Source: Pseudoponticoccus marisrubri (lineage in GTDB: Bacteria; Pseudomonadota; Alphaproteobacteria; Rhodobacterales; Rhodobacteraceae). Taken from it: a stretch of DNA of 64,000 bases. Positions 17,792 through 25,479 of the stretch are shown here, piece by piece. The stretch's first letter is position 1; each line of letters begins with the position of its first letter. Where the stretch lies: NCBI RefSeq assembly GCF_001482405.1, contig NZ_LPXO01000005.1:124001-188000 (forward strand). Reading direction: 5' to 3'. Both the position numbers and the translations under genes were made by a program. Under the pieces are notes generated by a model. That model had not been told where the DNA came from and made no database searches. It saw nothing but the letters and a program-made list of their open reading frames with translations.

Positions 17792-18841
17792 TCAGGTCTC
17801 GAGCCGTGTCCCGGTCTCGGCGTCGAACAGGTGGCAATGTTCCTGCGGAATGTGGATCGAGACGGTGTCGCCGATCTCGGCCCGGAACGTCTTGTCGGCC
17901 TTGGCCGAGACCAGCGAGCTGCCGATGCGGACGCTGACCATGGTCGCGTCGCCCAGCAGCTCGAGCGTGTAGATCGGCGCGGTGATCTGCCCGCCCTCGG
18001 CGCGCACCTCGGCATCCTCGGCCCGGAAGCCCAGCGTTACCGGCCCGTCGGCCACGTCCAGCCCGGAGATCTCGGTCCTGTCGGTGGTGAAGGTGCCGCC
18101 CGCGCAATGTCCCGCGATCAGGTTCATGGCCGGAGAGCCGATGAACCCGGCGACGAAAGTGTTGGCCGGCCGGTCGTAGATCTCGGTCGGGCTACCGACC
18201 TGCTGCACGATCCCGCGCTCCATCACCACGACGCGGTCGGCCAGGGTCATCGCCTCGATCTGGTCATGCGTGACGTAGATGGTGGTGGTGGCCAGCTCGT
18301 GCGACAGGTTCTTGATCTGCGCCCGGGTCGACACGCGCAGCTTGGCGTCGAGGTTGGACAGCGGCTCGTCCATCAAAAAGACGGTGGGTTCGCGCACGAT
18401 GGCGCGGGCCAGCGCCACGCGCTGGCGCTGCCCGCCCGACAGCTCGGCCGGCTTGCGGTGCAGGAAGTCGTCCAGCTCGACCATGGCGCTGGCCCGGCGG
18501 ACGCGCTCGTCATGGGTGGCCGGGTCGACGCCGCGCACCTTCAGCGGGAAGCGGATGTTCTCGTAGACATTCATGTTGGGGTAGAGCGCGTAGCTCTGGA
18601 ACACCATTGCCACGTCGCGCTCCTTGGGCTCGAGGTCGTTGATGACCCTTCCGCCGATGGTGATCTCGCCATCCGTCGGATCTTCGAGCCCCGCGATCAT
18701 CCGCATGGTCGTGGTCTTGCCGCAGCCCGAGGGGCCAAGCAGCACGAGAAACTCACGATCCGCAATGGTCAGATCGAAATTGTCGACGCCGACAAAGCCG
18801 CCCCATCGCTTGGACACACCGCGCAGTTGGATTTCGGCCAT
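17792..18841 (-). CDS. CUT1 ABC transporter ATP-binding protein (UgpC/MsmK-type), first gene of the long operon
   Basis: 349 aa. Walker A GPSGCGKTT, Q-loop VFQSYALYPNM, signature LSGGQRQRVALARA, Walker B FLMDEPLSNLD, H-loop TIYVTHDQ, then a C-terminal TOBE/OB regulatory domain (residues about 235-349). ATG 18841 has GGGAGG about 8 nt upstream; the open frame upstream runs through the operators and is not used. First gene after the divergent promoter. It energises the importer encoded just downstream and, as in other CUT1 ATPases, could serve several importers. Confidence 0.93.
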   Translation of the reverse strand: MAEIQLRGVSKRWGGFVGVDNFDLTIADREFLVLLGPSGCGKTTTMRMIAGLEDPTDGEITIGGRVINDLEPKERDVAMVFQSYALYPNMNVYENIRFPLKVRGVDPATHDERVRRASAMVELDDFLHRKPAELSGGQRQRVALARAIVREPTVFLMDEPLSNLDAKLRVSTRAQIKNLSHELATTTIYVTHDQIEAMTLADRVVVMERGIVQQVGSPTEIYDRPANTFVAGFIGSPAMNLIAGHCAGGTFTTDRTEISGLDVADGPVTLGFRAEDAEVRAEGGQITAPIYTLELLGDATMVSVRIGSSLVSAKADKTFRAEIGDTVSIHIPQEHCHLFDAETGTRLET

Positions 18842-18873
18842 CCCGGCCACCTCCCTGTTGGAAGCACGCCCCA

Positions 18874-18889
18874 TTGCATGCGAATGCAA
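18874..18889. promoter_or_regulatory. LacI-type operator 1
   Basis: TTGCATGCGAATGCAA, a 16-bp near-palindrome with a central CG, the usual form of LacI-family sites. It lies 33 nt before the ATPase start. A weak - strand promoter, TTGCTT / 18 nt / TACCCT, can be drawn just upstream of it, placing the site downstream of the -10 as a road-block. Confidence 0.6.
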
Positions 18890-18928
18890 GAAGGGTAGAC
18901 ACGGCTGCGCGATTCAAGCAAGCTTATC

Positions 18929-18944
18929 TTGCAAACGAATGCAA
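18929..18944. promoter_or_regulatory. LacI-type operator 2
   Basis: TTGCAAACGAATGCAA, sharing TTGCA..CGAATGCAA with operator 1; the centres are 55 bp apart. It is 25 nt before the divergent SnoaL D start. Two copies between divergent units suggest one LacI repressor, probably that at 9412-10431, controls both directions, possibly by looping. Confidence 0.6.
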
Positions 18945-18968
18945 AATTCTGGTGAGGGCCGCGAAAAG

Positions 18969-19970
18969 ATGGAAGATTTTCAGGCAGAGAAGGCGGTCGT
19001 GCGGGCGTATTACGCGGCGCTCGACGCCGCGTCCGGCGACGAGACCGCCGGAATCATGGCCGAGTTCACCAGCCCCGACTACCTGTGGCGCGGCTATCAC
19101 CCGTTCAACGAAATTCGCGGTGCACAGGCCGTGGCCGAGCGGTTCTGGGCGCCGCTCAAATCCGCGCTGACCTCGCTGCAGCGCCGCGAGGACGTGTTCA
19201 TGGCCGGCGCCAACGCGATGGACGGCAACGACAGCGTCTGGGTGGTCTCGATGGGCCACCTGATGGGCCTGTTCGACGCGCCCTGGCTGGGCATCCGCCC
19301 CACCGGCAAGATCGCGGCACTGCGCTATTGCGAGTTCAACCGGGTCGAGAATGGCCGCATCACCGAGTCCGCGATGTTCTTCGACATCCCGCACCTGATG
19401 GTGCAGGCCGGCCAGAACCCGTTCCCGCCCCAGACCGGCGCGCAGCTGGTGCAACCCGGCCCGCTGCCCCATGACGCGCTGCTGTTTCAGGCACAACCGC
19501 CCGAGGAGGGCCGCAGGACCCTCGCCGCGATCGAGGCGATGCTTGCGGATCTGGGCCAGTGGCAGTCCGACCTGTCGCTGGAGGACGAATTGGCTCGGAC
19601 TTGGACGCGGGACATGCTCTGGTGGGGGCCGACCGGGATCGGCTCGACCTACACGATCGAGCGCTACGCGAAGCAGCATGCCGGCCCCTTCCGCGCCGCC
19701 TTCACCGAGCGGTCCAAGACCCGGCATCTCTGCCGCATCGCCGAGGGCAATTATGGCGGCTTCTTCGGCTGGCCGAATTTCACCGCGCGTCATGTGGGTG
19801 GCTTCATGGGCATGCCGGGGACCGGGCAGACGGGCGAGTTCCGCGTCATCGACATCTATCGCCGCGAGGGCGACAAGCTGGCCGAGAACTGGATCTTCAT
19901 CGACCTGCTGCATTTCTGGAAGACCCAAGGGGTCGACATCCTCGACCGCACCACTGCGATCAGCGCCTGA
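18969..19970 (+). CDS. SnoaL-like protein with two NTF2-fold domains (D), divergent
   Basis: 333 aa. Domain 1 has YLWRGYHPFNEIRG and LRYCEFNRVENGRITES; domain 2 has LWWGPTGIGSTYTIERYAK and ends LAENWIFIDLLHFWKTQGVD, matching proteins B and C. It is transcribed away from the importer operon from the gap containing both LacI-type operators, so it very likely belongs to the same regulon. ATG 18969 was chosen because the upstream frame crosses the promoter; GAGGG lies 12 nt upstream. Reaction unknown. Confidence 0.82.
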   Translation: MEDFQAEKAVVRAYYAALDAASGDETAGIMAEFTSPDYLWRGYHPFNEIRGAQAVAERFWAPLKSALTSLQRREDVFMAGANAMDGNDSVWVVSMGHLMGLFDAPWLGIRPTGKIAALRYCEFNRVENGRITESAMFFDIPHLMVQAGQNPFPPQTGAQLVQPGPLPHDALLFQAQPPEEGRRTLAAIEAMLADLGQWQSDLSLEDELARTWTRDMLWWGPTGIGSTYTIERYAKQHAGPFRAAFTERSKTRHLCRIAEGNYGGFFGWPNFTARHVGGFMGMPGTGQTGEFRVIDIYRREGDKLAENWIFIDLLHFWKTQGVDILDRTTAISA

Positions 19971-19985
19971 GGGTCAGGCGCCCGC

Positions 19986-20879
19986 TCACTCCCAGAGGGC
20001 CGAGGCCCGCATCGTGCGCCGCGCATTGGCAAGGTGGTCGCGATAGGCCGCCGCGGCCTCCTGCGCATCGCCCGCCTCCAGCGCGCGGATGATGCGCAGA
20101 TGTTCATGGATCGCATCCCGGTTGCGCTGCAGCTCGTCGCTCCGGTTCCAGCGGTAATGGTAGTGGAAGACCATCGAGACGACCTCGAAGAAATCGGTCA
20201 TGAAGCGGTTGTCATGGGCTTCGATGGTTGCCCTGTGAAAGGCCTCGTCCAGGCGCGGGAAGGCCAGGTAGTCCTCCTCGATCCGCGCCAGTAGTGCCTC
20301 GTGCCGGGGGCCGAGCGCGACAAGCGCGGATTGCGCCGGCGCGTCGGGCCCGGCCGCCAGCGCGGCGTCGAAGGCGCGCAGCTCGAACATCTCGCGAACC
20401 TCGAACAGCTCTTCGGCGAAATCGCGCGTGAAGCCCCGCAGCACCCAGGAATGGTTGCGCTCCTTGGTGATCAGCCCGAAGCGCGAGAACTTGATCATGA
20501 ACTCGCGGATCACCGACGAACTGGTGCCAAAGCGCTTCTTGAGGTCGGATTCGTTTAGCGCGCTGCCCGGGGCGAGGTCGCTGTTCAGCACGTATTCCAT
20601 GAACCTGGACGAGACCTTCTCGGTGGCCGAGGCGGTCTCCGCCTTGCCGAAGTAGTCCGCCTGTCCCGGCTGCCGCAGGATCGTCTTGCTTCGCCCCTCC
20701 CACGTGATGATGCCGGCCTCGTCCAGCCGTGCGAGGATGGCGCGCACCGTGGTGCGCGAGACCGACAGGGTCCTGGACAGGGCGGTTTCGGTCGGCAGGG
20801 CGCCGGGCAGGCCGGTATCGCGGATCAGGTCGAGGGCCTGGTTGTAGCTTTCCTTGAACGTGCTGCTGTCGCGCGACAT
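19986..20879 (-). CDS. GntR-family regulator with two winged helices and an FCD domain
   Basis: 297 aa, longer than the usual 220-250 for FadR-type GntR proteins. A first winged helix (about 12-65) contains LPTETALSRTLSVSRTTVRA; a second (about 80-140) contains ALNESDLKKRFGTSSSVIRE; an FCD ligand domain follows, starting ELFEVREMFELRAFDAAL, with late His residues for a metal or ligand site. AAGGGG precedes ATG 20879. It is the last gene of a - unit with the SDR and zinc dehydrogenase, which it probably controls in response to a sugar acid. Convergent with SnoaL D. Confidence 0.88.
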   Translation of the reverse strand: MSRDSSTFKESYNQALDLIRDTGLPGALPTETALSRTLSVSRTTVRAILARLDEAGIITWEGRSKTILRQPGQADYFGKAETASATEKVSSRFMEYVLNSDLAPGSALNESDLKKRFGTSSSVIREFMIKFSRFGLITKERNHSWVLRGFTRDFAEELFEVREMFELRAFDAALAAGPDAPAQSALVALGPRHEALLARIEEDYLAFPRLDEAFHRATIEAHDNRFMTDFFEVVSMVFHYHYRWNRSDELQRNRDAIHEHLRIIRALEAGDAQEAAAAYRDHLANARRTMRASALWE

Positions 20880-21004
20880 GGCAGGCCCCTTTCGATCCCG
20901 ACGCGTCTTATCGCAGCCGGTCCACGGCCAAGTCCAGAGCGGCGCCTGGCGCACTCTGAGCCAGCCGGTGGCCGTCACACGGCGTCAGGCCGCGCCGGAC
21001 CCGC

Positions 21005-21781
21005 TCAGAACCCGGTCGCGCCGCCGCCATCCACCAGGATGACCTGGCCGTTGATGTATTTGGCAGCCGGGGCCGCGAGGAAGGCGCAGGCCCAGCCGAT
21101 ATCCTCGGGCGTGCCGAGGGTCTGCATCGGGATGCGCCCCATGATCTTCTGCTTGCGGGCCGGATCGCCATCGGTCGCCTTGCGGAAGATGTCGGTGTCG
21201 ATCCAGCCGGGGGCCACGCCGTTGACGCGGATGCCGCGCGACGCGAATTCCGCCGACAACCCGCGGATGACCCCGTCGATCGCGGTTTTCGAGATCGTGT
21301 AGCCATGCACCAGCGGCTGGCCGATATAGGCAGTCATGGAGGAGATGAAGGTGATGGACCCGGGTCGATCCTCGGCCAGCAGCCGCTTGATGACGCAGCG
21401 GGTCAGCTCCAGCGCGCCGCGCACATGCACGTCGAAGACCTGGTCGAAATCGGCCATGTCGCTGTCTTCGAACGGCTTCTTGAGCGTGTTGCCCGCGTTG
21501 TTCACCAGCAGGTCGATCGTCCCGAAACGCTCGGCGATGGTGGCCTCGGCGGCGGGCAGGCCTGCGATGTCGGTCACATCCAGCGGCGCGGCCACACAGC
21601 CATGGCCGATCTCGGCCGCCGCCGCCTCCAGCACGTCGGCGCGCCGGCCGGCAATGATGACCTTGGCGCCGCTCTGGGCAAGGTAGCCGGCGATGGCCTT
21701 GCCGATGCCCGATCCGCCGCCGGTGACAAGCGCGGTCCGGCCGTCCAGCCCGTAGGTCTGCTTCAGGATGTCGCTGGCCAT
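21005..21781 (-). CDS. SDR-family oxidoreductase (gluconate 5-dehydrogenase-like)
   Basis: 258 aa classical SDR: TGGGSGIG near residue 21, NNAG, Ser in ITFISSMTA and YTISKTA as YxxxK; PGWIDTDIF and the closing ILVDGGGATG are typical of the Ga5DH/IdnO group. It begins one base after the stop of the zinc dehydrogenase, so the two are co-translated. The pair IdnD-like plus IdnO-like suggests two-step epimerisation or oxidation of a sugar acid or polyol, but no specific substrate is visible. Confidence 0.9.
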   Translation of the reverse strand: MASDILKQTYGLDGRTALVTGGGSGIGKAIAGYLAQSGAKVIIAGRRADVLEAAAAEIGHGCVAAPLDVTDIAGLPAAEATIAERFGTIDLLVNNAGNTLKKPFEDSDMADFDQVFDVHVRGALELTRCVIKRLLAEDRPGSITFISSMTAYIGQPLVHGYTISKTAIDGVIRGLSAEFASRGIRVNGVAPGWIDTDIFRKATDGDPARKQKIMGRIPMQTLGTPEDIGWACAFLAAPAAKYINGQVILVDGGGATGF

Positions 21782-22810
21782 TCAGTCGTCCTTTCCGAAA
21801 TCGATCATGATCTTGAAGGTCTCGTCGCGATGCGCGGTCCAGTGTTCGAAGGCGCCCTCGGCCTCGGCCCAGGGAAAGATGCGCGAAACCAGCAGATCCT
21901 CCAGCCCCGGGCGGGTCTCGAGGAAGGCGATCACCGCGTCGAAATCCGCACCGGTGGCGTTGCGCGAGCCGCGGATGTCCAGCTCCTTGAGGTTGAAGAG
22001 CTTGGTCTCGTAGGCGACCTCGGTCTTGGTATAGCCGATATAGACGATCCGCCCGGTGAAGGGCGCGATATCCACCGCCTGTCGGAAGGTCTGCGCAACG
22101 CCGGCCGCCTCGATGATGACATCGGCGCCGCGGCCCTCGGTCAGCTCGGACAGCCTGTCCTCGAGGGTCTCGGCCTGCGGGTTGATGACCGCGGTTGCCC
22201 CGAGTTGGCCCAGGATCTCGGCCTTGGCCGCCGAGATCTCGCTGACGATGACCCGGGCGCCGCGGGCGAGCGCGCCCAGCACGGCGCCGACGCCGATCAT
22301 GCCGCCGCCGAGGACGAGCACGGTATCTTCGGGCGCCACCTGTCCGCGGGCGACGGCGTGGAAGCCGACCGAGAGCGGCTCGACCAGCGCGAGCTGCTGC
22401 AGGGACAGGCGGTCGTTCACGATCAGCCGGTCGGCCGGCACGACGATGCGGTCGCAGAGCCCGCCATCGCGTTGCACGCCCAGCGTCTGGTTGAACTGGC
22501 AGGCGTTGGGCCGCCCCCGCCGGCAGGCCGGGCAGGTGCCGCAGGCGGTGTAGGGGATGACCACGACATGGGCGCCGGGCCGGATCTCGTCGCCCACGCC
22601 CGCGCCGGTCTCCAGCACCACGCCGCCGATCTCGTGCCCGGGCACCCGGGGCAGCTCGACCAGCGGGTTGGCCCCGTTGAAGGTGCTCAGGTCGCTGCCG
22701 CACAGCCCGACGACGCGCACGTCGACAAGCACCTCGCCCGGGCCGGGCGTCGGTGCGGGGCGGTCAAGGAAGGTGGTGTGACCGATCCGGTCGATGGCGA
22801 GGCTTTTCAT
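21782..22810 (-). CDS. Zinc-dependent alcohol dehydrogenase (L-galactonate/sorbitol dehydrogenase-like MDR)
   Basis: 342 aa MDR. Catalytic zinc: Cys in GLCGSDLSTF and His-Glu in VPGHEIGG; structural zinc: four Cys in CGTCPACRRGRPNAC; NAD fold: VLVLGGGMIGVGAV. Overall similar to LgoD/RspB/IdnD-type dehydrogenases that act on sugar acids or polyols. AAGGGAG precedes ATG 22810. First enzyme gene of a unit with the SDR and the GntR regulator; a possible 65-codon ORF precedes it. Confidence 0.9.
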   Translation of the reverse strand: MKSLAIDRIGHTTFLDRPAPTPGPGEVLVDVRVVGLCGSDLSTFNGANPLVELPRVPGHEIGGVVLETGAGVGDEIRPGAHVVVIPYTACGTCPACRRGRPNACQFNQTLGVQRDGGLCDRIVVPADRLIVNDRLSLQQLALVEPLSVGFHAVARGQVAPEDTVLVLGGGMIGVGAVLGALARGARVIVSEISAAKAEILGQLGATAVINPQAETLEDRLSELTEGRGADVIIEAAGVAQTFRQAVDIAPFTGRIVYIGYTKTEVAYETKLFNLKELDIRGSRNATGADFDAVIAFLETRPGLEDLLVSRIFPWAEAEGAFEHWTAHRDETFKIMIDFGKDD

Positions 22811-22837
22811 GCGGGCTCCCTTGGGTGTGGTGGCAGG

Positions 22838-23035
22838 TTACTGGTGCGCGGTCACGGTGTCGGTCGGCACCACGGCCGCGGCCTCTTCGCCGGTGAGGAA
22901 GGGCAGAAGGCTTCCCACCGAGACGCCGACGACGGCACGGATCGACCCCGTCGACAGGCCGCCCGTCCCAAGCGCCCCGATGCCGCGGGAATGCTTCGAG
23001 ATCCCTCGGGCCTTCGGGACGGGATATGGTGTCAT
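22838..23035 (-). CDS. Small hypothetical protein upstream of the dehydrogenase
   Basis: 65 aa, unrecognised. G/C third positions dominate throughout, as in the neighbouring real genes, and GGGAG stands ahead of ATG 23035. The middle is mildly hydrophobic (IRAVVGVSVGSLLPFL), which could be a membrane helix or a start-transfer segment. It sits 27 nt before the zinc dehydrogenase start and downstream of an AT-rich promoter-like stretch, so it would be the first gene of that unit. Confidence 0.42.
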   Translation of the reverse strand: MTPYPVPKARGISKHSRGIGALGTGGLSTGSIRAVVGVSVGSLLPFLTGEEAAAVVPTDTVTAHQ

Positions 23036-23338
23036 GCCGGTTCTCCCAAACCTCCAGGCTGCCGCCTCATGCCACGGCGATGAATGTCCTAAATCGGTAA
23101 AGAACGGACTCGCACCTTGTCAACGGTCCTTTATGCAATTAACACATTTCGAGTGTGGGCGGATCTTGAGTGACCAGACCGGCGGAGCGACTGGCGCGCT
23201 CTTGCGCCAAACTCACGACCGGATCTTCGCGCCGGGGCGGGGCAGACCGGCGTTGACACCCCGTGCCATGCAGCTCGCGATCCGACCCGCAAAACAGCCC
23301 ACGGCTTCGCGCCCCACATCCATGTCCGAGGAGACCCA
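23036..23338. promoter_or_regulatory. Divergent intergenic region with AT-rich promoter segment
   Basis: 303 nt between divergent units. On the - strand TTGACA (23118-23123) is followed, 16 nt later, by TTTACC, a plausible promoter for the small ORF, dehydrogenase, SDR and GntR unit. On the + strand TTGTCA at 23117 with TAACAC 17 nt later is weaker. The stretch 23127-23150 is the most AT-rich of this area. A short inverted repeat TGGCGC...GCGCCA lies near 23190-23210. No gene seen here. Confidence 0.35.
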
Positions 23339-24286
23339 ATGCTGACGCAGGAACATCGACTGGCCTTCGGGTGTGGCGGGCTGGGCGGGCTTTATCGCCC
23401 GGTCGGCGAGGCCGAGGCCGAGGCGGTGCTGGAGGCCGCATGGGATGCCGGCATCCGCTATTTCGACACCGCGCCGCATTACGGCCATGGCATGTCCGAA
23501 CATCGGCTGGGCCGGTTTCTGCGGGACCGGGAGGGCTGGCGTCTATCCACCAAGGTCGGGCGCCTCCTGACGCCAGAGGCCGATCCGCCAAAGGTGGTCA
23601 ACGGCTTTCACAGCGCGCTGCCCTTCCGGCAGCATTTCGACTTCACCTATGACGGGATCATGCGCTCGGTCGAGGACAGTCACCAGCGCCTCGGGCTCAA
23701 CCGGATCGACATCCTCTATGTGCATGACATCGGCGATCCGGGCGCGGGCACCGACACGGCAGAGCATCGCGCGCAACTGCTGGACAGTGGCGTGCGCGCG
23801 CTGGAGGCGCTGAAAGCCTCGGGCACCATCGGCGCCGTGGGTCTCGGCGTGAACACGGTCGAGATCTGCGAAGAACTGATCGGCCGCATGCCGATGGACC
23901 TGATCCTGCTGGCCGGGCGCTACACGCTGCTGGACCGGTCCGCCACCGCGCGGCTGTTTCCGCTGGCCGAGGCGCATGGCGTGCGCTTCGTCATCGGCGG
24001 GGTATTCAACTCGGGCATCCTGGCCACGGGGCCGGTCGAGGGGGCGCATTACAACTATGCGCCCGCCCCGCCGGAGGTGCTGGCCCGCACCGCCCGGCTG
24101 GAGGCGATCTGCGCCGCCCATGGCGTGCCGCTGGCCAGCGCCGCGCTGCAATATCCCGACCGCCATCCGTTGGTGGTCTCGACCCTGATCGGCACCGGGA
24201 AGGTCAGTTCCCTGACCCGCAACGTCGCGCAATTCTCGGCAGAGCTTCCCGATGCGCTCTGGTCCGAGCTGGAGAGCGCGACGTAG
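23339..24286 (+). CDS. Aldo/keto reductase (L-fucose/D-threo-aldose dehydrogenase-like)
   Basis: 315 aa. AKR barrel with catalytic Asp in YFDTAPHYG, Tyr in the same block, Lys in LSTKVGR and His in ILYVHDIGD. The long ILLAGRYTLLDRSAT block and GVFNSGILATG are typical of the branch containing D-threo-aldose 1-dehydrogenase, L-fucose dehydrogenase and pyridoxal 4-dehydrogenase. GAGGAG precedes ATG 23339. It stands alone between a divergent - unit and a convergent AKR. It probably oxidises a free sugar to a lactone; the exact sugar is unknown. Confidence 0.88.
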   Translation: MLTQEHRLAFGCGGLGGLYRPVGEAEAEAVLEAAWDAGIRYFDTAPHYGHGMSEHRLGRFLRDREGWRLSTKVGRLLTPEADPPKVVNGFHSALPFRQHFDFTYDGIMRSVEDSHQRLGLNRIDILYVHDIGDPGAGTDTAEHRAQLLDSGVRALEALKASGTIGAVGLGVNTVEICEELIGRMPMDLILLAGRYTLLDRSATARLFPLAEAHGVRFVIGGVFNSGILATGPVEGAHYNYAPAPPEVLARTARLEAICAAHGVPLASAALQYPDRHPLVVSTLIGTGKVSSLTRNVAQFSAELPDALWSELESAT

Positions 24287-24374
24287 CTGGTCGGCCGTCT
24301 CCGGCGGCATCGCCTCCGAGTTTGCCGATACGGCGCCCGGGCAGATCAGATGGACAGGCAGGGCCCCAAAAATG

Positions 24375-25319
24375 TCACGGCATCGGCGCGCCGATGCTGG
24401 CCTCCAGCAGGCGGTACCAATCCGAGCGGGTCAGCCGGATATCACGCGCTTTCACGGCCTCTTCGACGCGGGTCAGCTTCTGCGATCCGACGATGGGGAT
24501 CAGCCGCGCGGGATGGCTCAGCACCCAGGCAAGGGCGATGGACGCATTGTCCGTCCCGTGCTTTTCCGACATCGCCTCCAGCACCGGGCGAAGCCGGTCC
24601 ATTCGCTCGCGATGCTCCGGCGTGGCGACACCGGTCGCCAGCTGTCCGCCGCCCAGTGGCGAATGCGCCATGGTCGCCAGGTTGAACTCCTGGCTGCTGT
24701 CGAGCACGCCGTCGAAGAGCGGGTCGGGATAGAGCAGGGAGAACTCGGGCTGGCTGGCCACCAGCGGAAAGTCGAGTTTCGACTGCAGGGCGCGCAGCTG
24801 GAACGGCGAGAAATTCGACACCCCCGCATGCAGGATCTTGCCCGCATCCCGCAGCGTGGTCAGCGCCTCGGCAATCTCGCCGTAATCGCCCAGAAGGTCG
24901 GGGCGGTGGATCAGGAACACGTCGATACGGTCCGTCTGCAGTCGGCGCAGGGATGCCTCGCAGGTCTCGACGATGGTCGATCCGGAGCTGTCATAGGGCA
25001 GGCCCCGTGTCTGGCCGTCCACCGTCTCGATGGTGATCCCGGCCTTTGTCACCAGCACCATGCGGTCGCGCAGCTCCGGTGCGCGCGCCAGAACCTGGCC
25101 CATCCGCGCCTCGGCATCGCCATACCCCACCGTGTCGTGGCCATAGATCGGCGCCGTGTCGAAGAGGTTCACGCCCAGGTCAAGCGTCCCGCGCAGGAGC
25201 GCCTCGATCTGGTCGAGCGCGGCACCGTCGAACCGCATGCAGCCGAAAGCGATCGTGCTCACCTCGAACGGGCCCATGGACACCGTGGCGGGTATCTTCA
25301 GCGGTTCATCTTTCATCAT
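24375..25319 (-). CDS. Aldo/keto reductase, divergent to the LacI-CUT1 operon
   Basis: 314 aa. Asp and Tyr in NLFDTAPIYG, Lys in LVTKAGI and His in FLIHRPDLLG complete the AKR tetrad. Closest in style to the YdhF-like branch (HRPDxL, AGVSNFSPFQ, IPIVGSQ). AGGAAG precedes the first of two adjacent ATGs at 25319. Its promoter gap holds the tandem palindromes shared with the LacI gene, so it is likely a member of that regulon and may reduce or oxidise the imported sugar. Confidence 0.88.
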   Translation of the reverse strand: MMKDEPLKIPATVSMGPFEVSTIAFGCMRFDGAALDQIEALLRGTLDLGVNLFDTAPIYGHDTVGYGDAEARMGQVLARAPELRDRMVLVTKAGITIETVDGQTRGLPYDSSGSTIVETCEASLRRLQTDRIDVFLIHRPDLLGDYGEIAEALTTLRDAGKILHAGVSNFSPFQLRALQSKLDFPLVASQPEFSLLYPDPLFDGVLDSSQEFNLATMAHSPLGGGQLATGVATPEHRERMDRLRPVLEAMSEKHGTDNASIALAWVLSHPARLIPIVGSQKLTRVEEAVKARDIRLTRSDWYRLLEASIGAPMP

Positions 25320-25409
25320 CCGTCTTCCTTCCCTCGCGACCACCGGGGCGGTGTCGCCATGATCCGTTCCTCTGCCCGGCAGGGGTGCCGGGGCAAAAGG
25401 AATTGACAA

Positions 25410-25437
25410 TGACACTGGTGTCATGACACTGGTGTCA
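25410..25437. promoter_or_regulatory. Two abutting 14-bp palindromes (operator pair)
   Basis: TGACACTGGTGTCA occurs twice without a gap, at 25410-25423 and 25424-25437; each has perfect 6-bp arms. TTGACA at 25403-25408 just upstream may be a -35 box. The pair lies 42 nt before the LacI gene start and 91 nt from the divergent AKR. It is the obvious binding place for the LacI regulator encoded alongside. Confidence 0.7.
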
Positions 25438-25479
25438 TAAGCGGGCGGACATGGATTCGCAAGCTGGTGGGAGGAGAGA

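Noticed and set aside
23241-23280. TTGACA near 23263 as promoter for the aldo-keto reductase
   Set aside because: No acceptable -10 at 16-18 nt.
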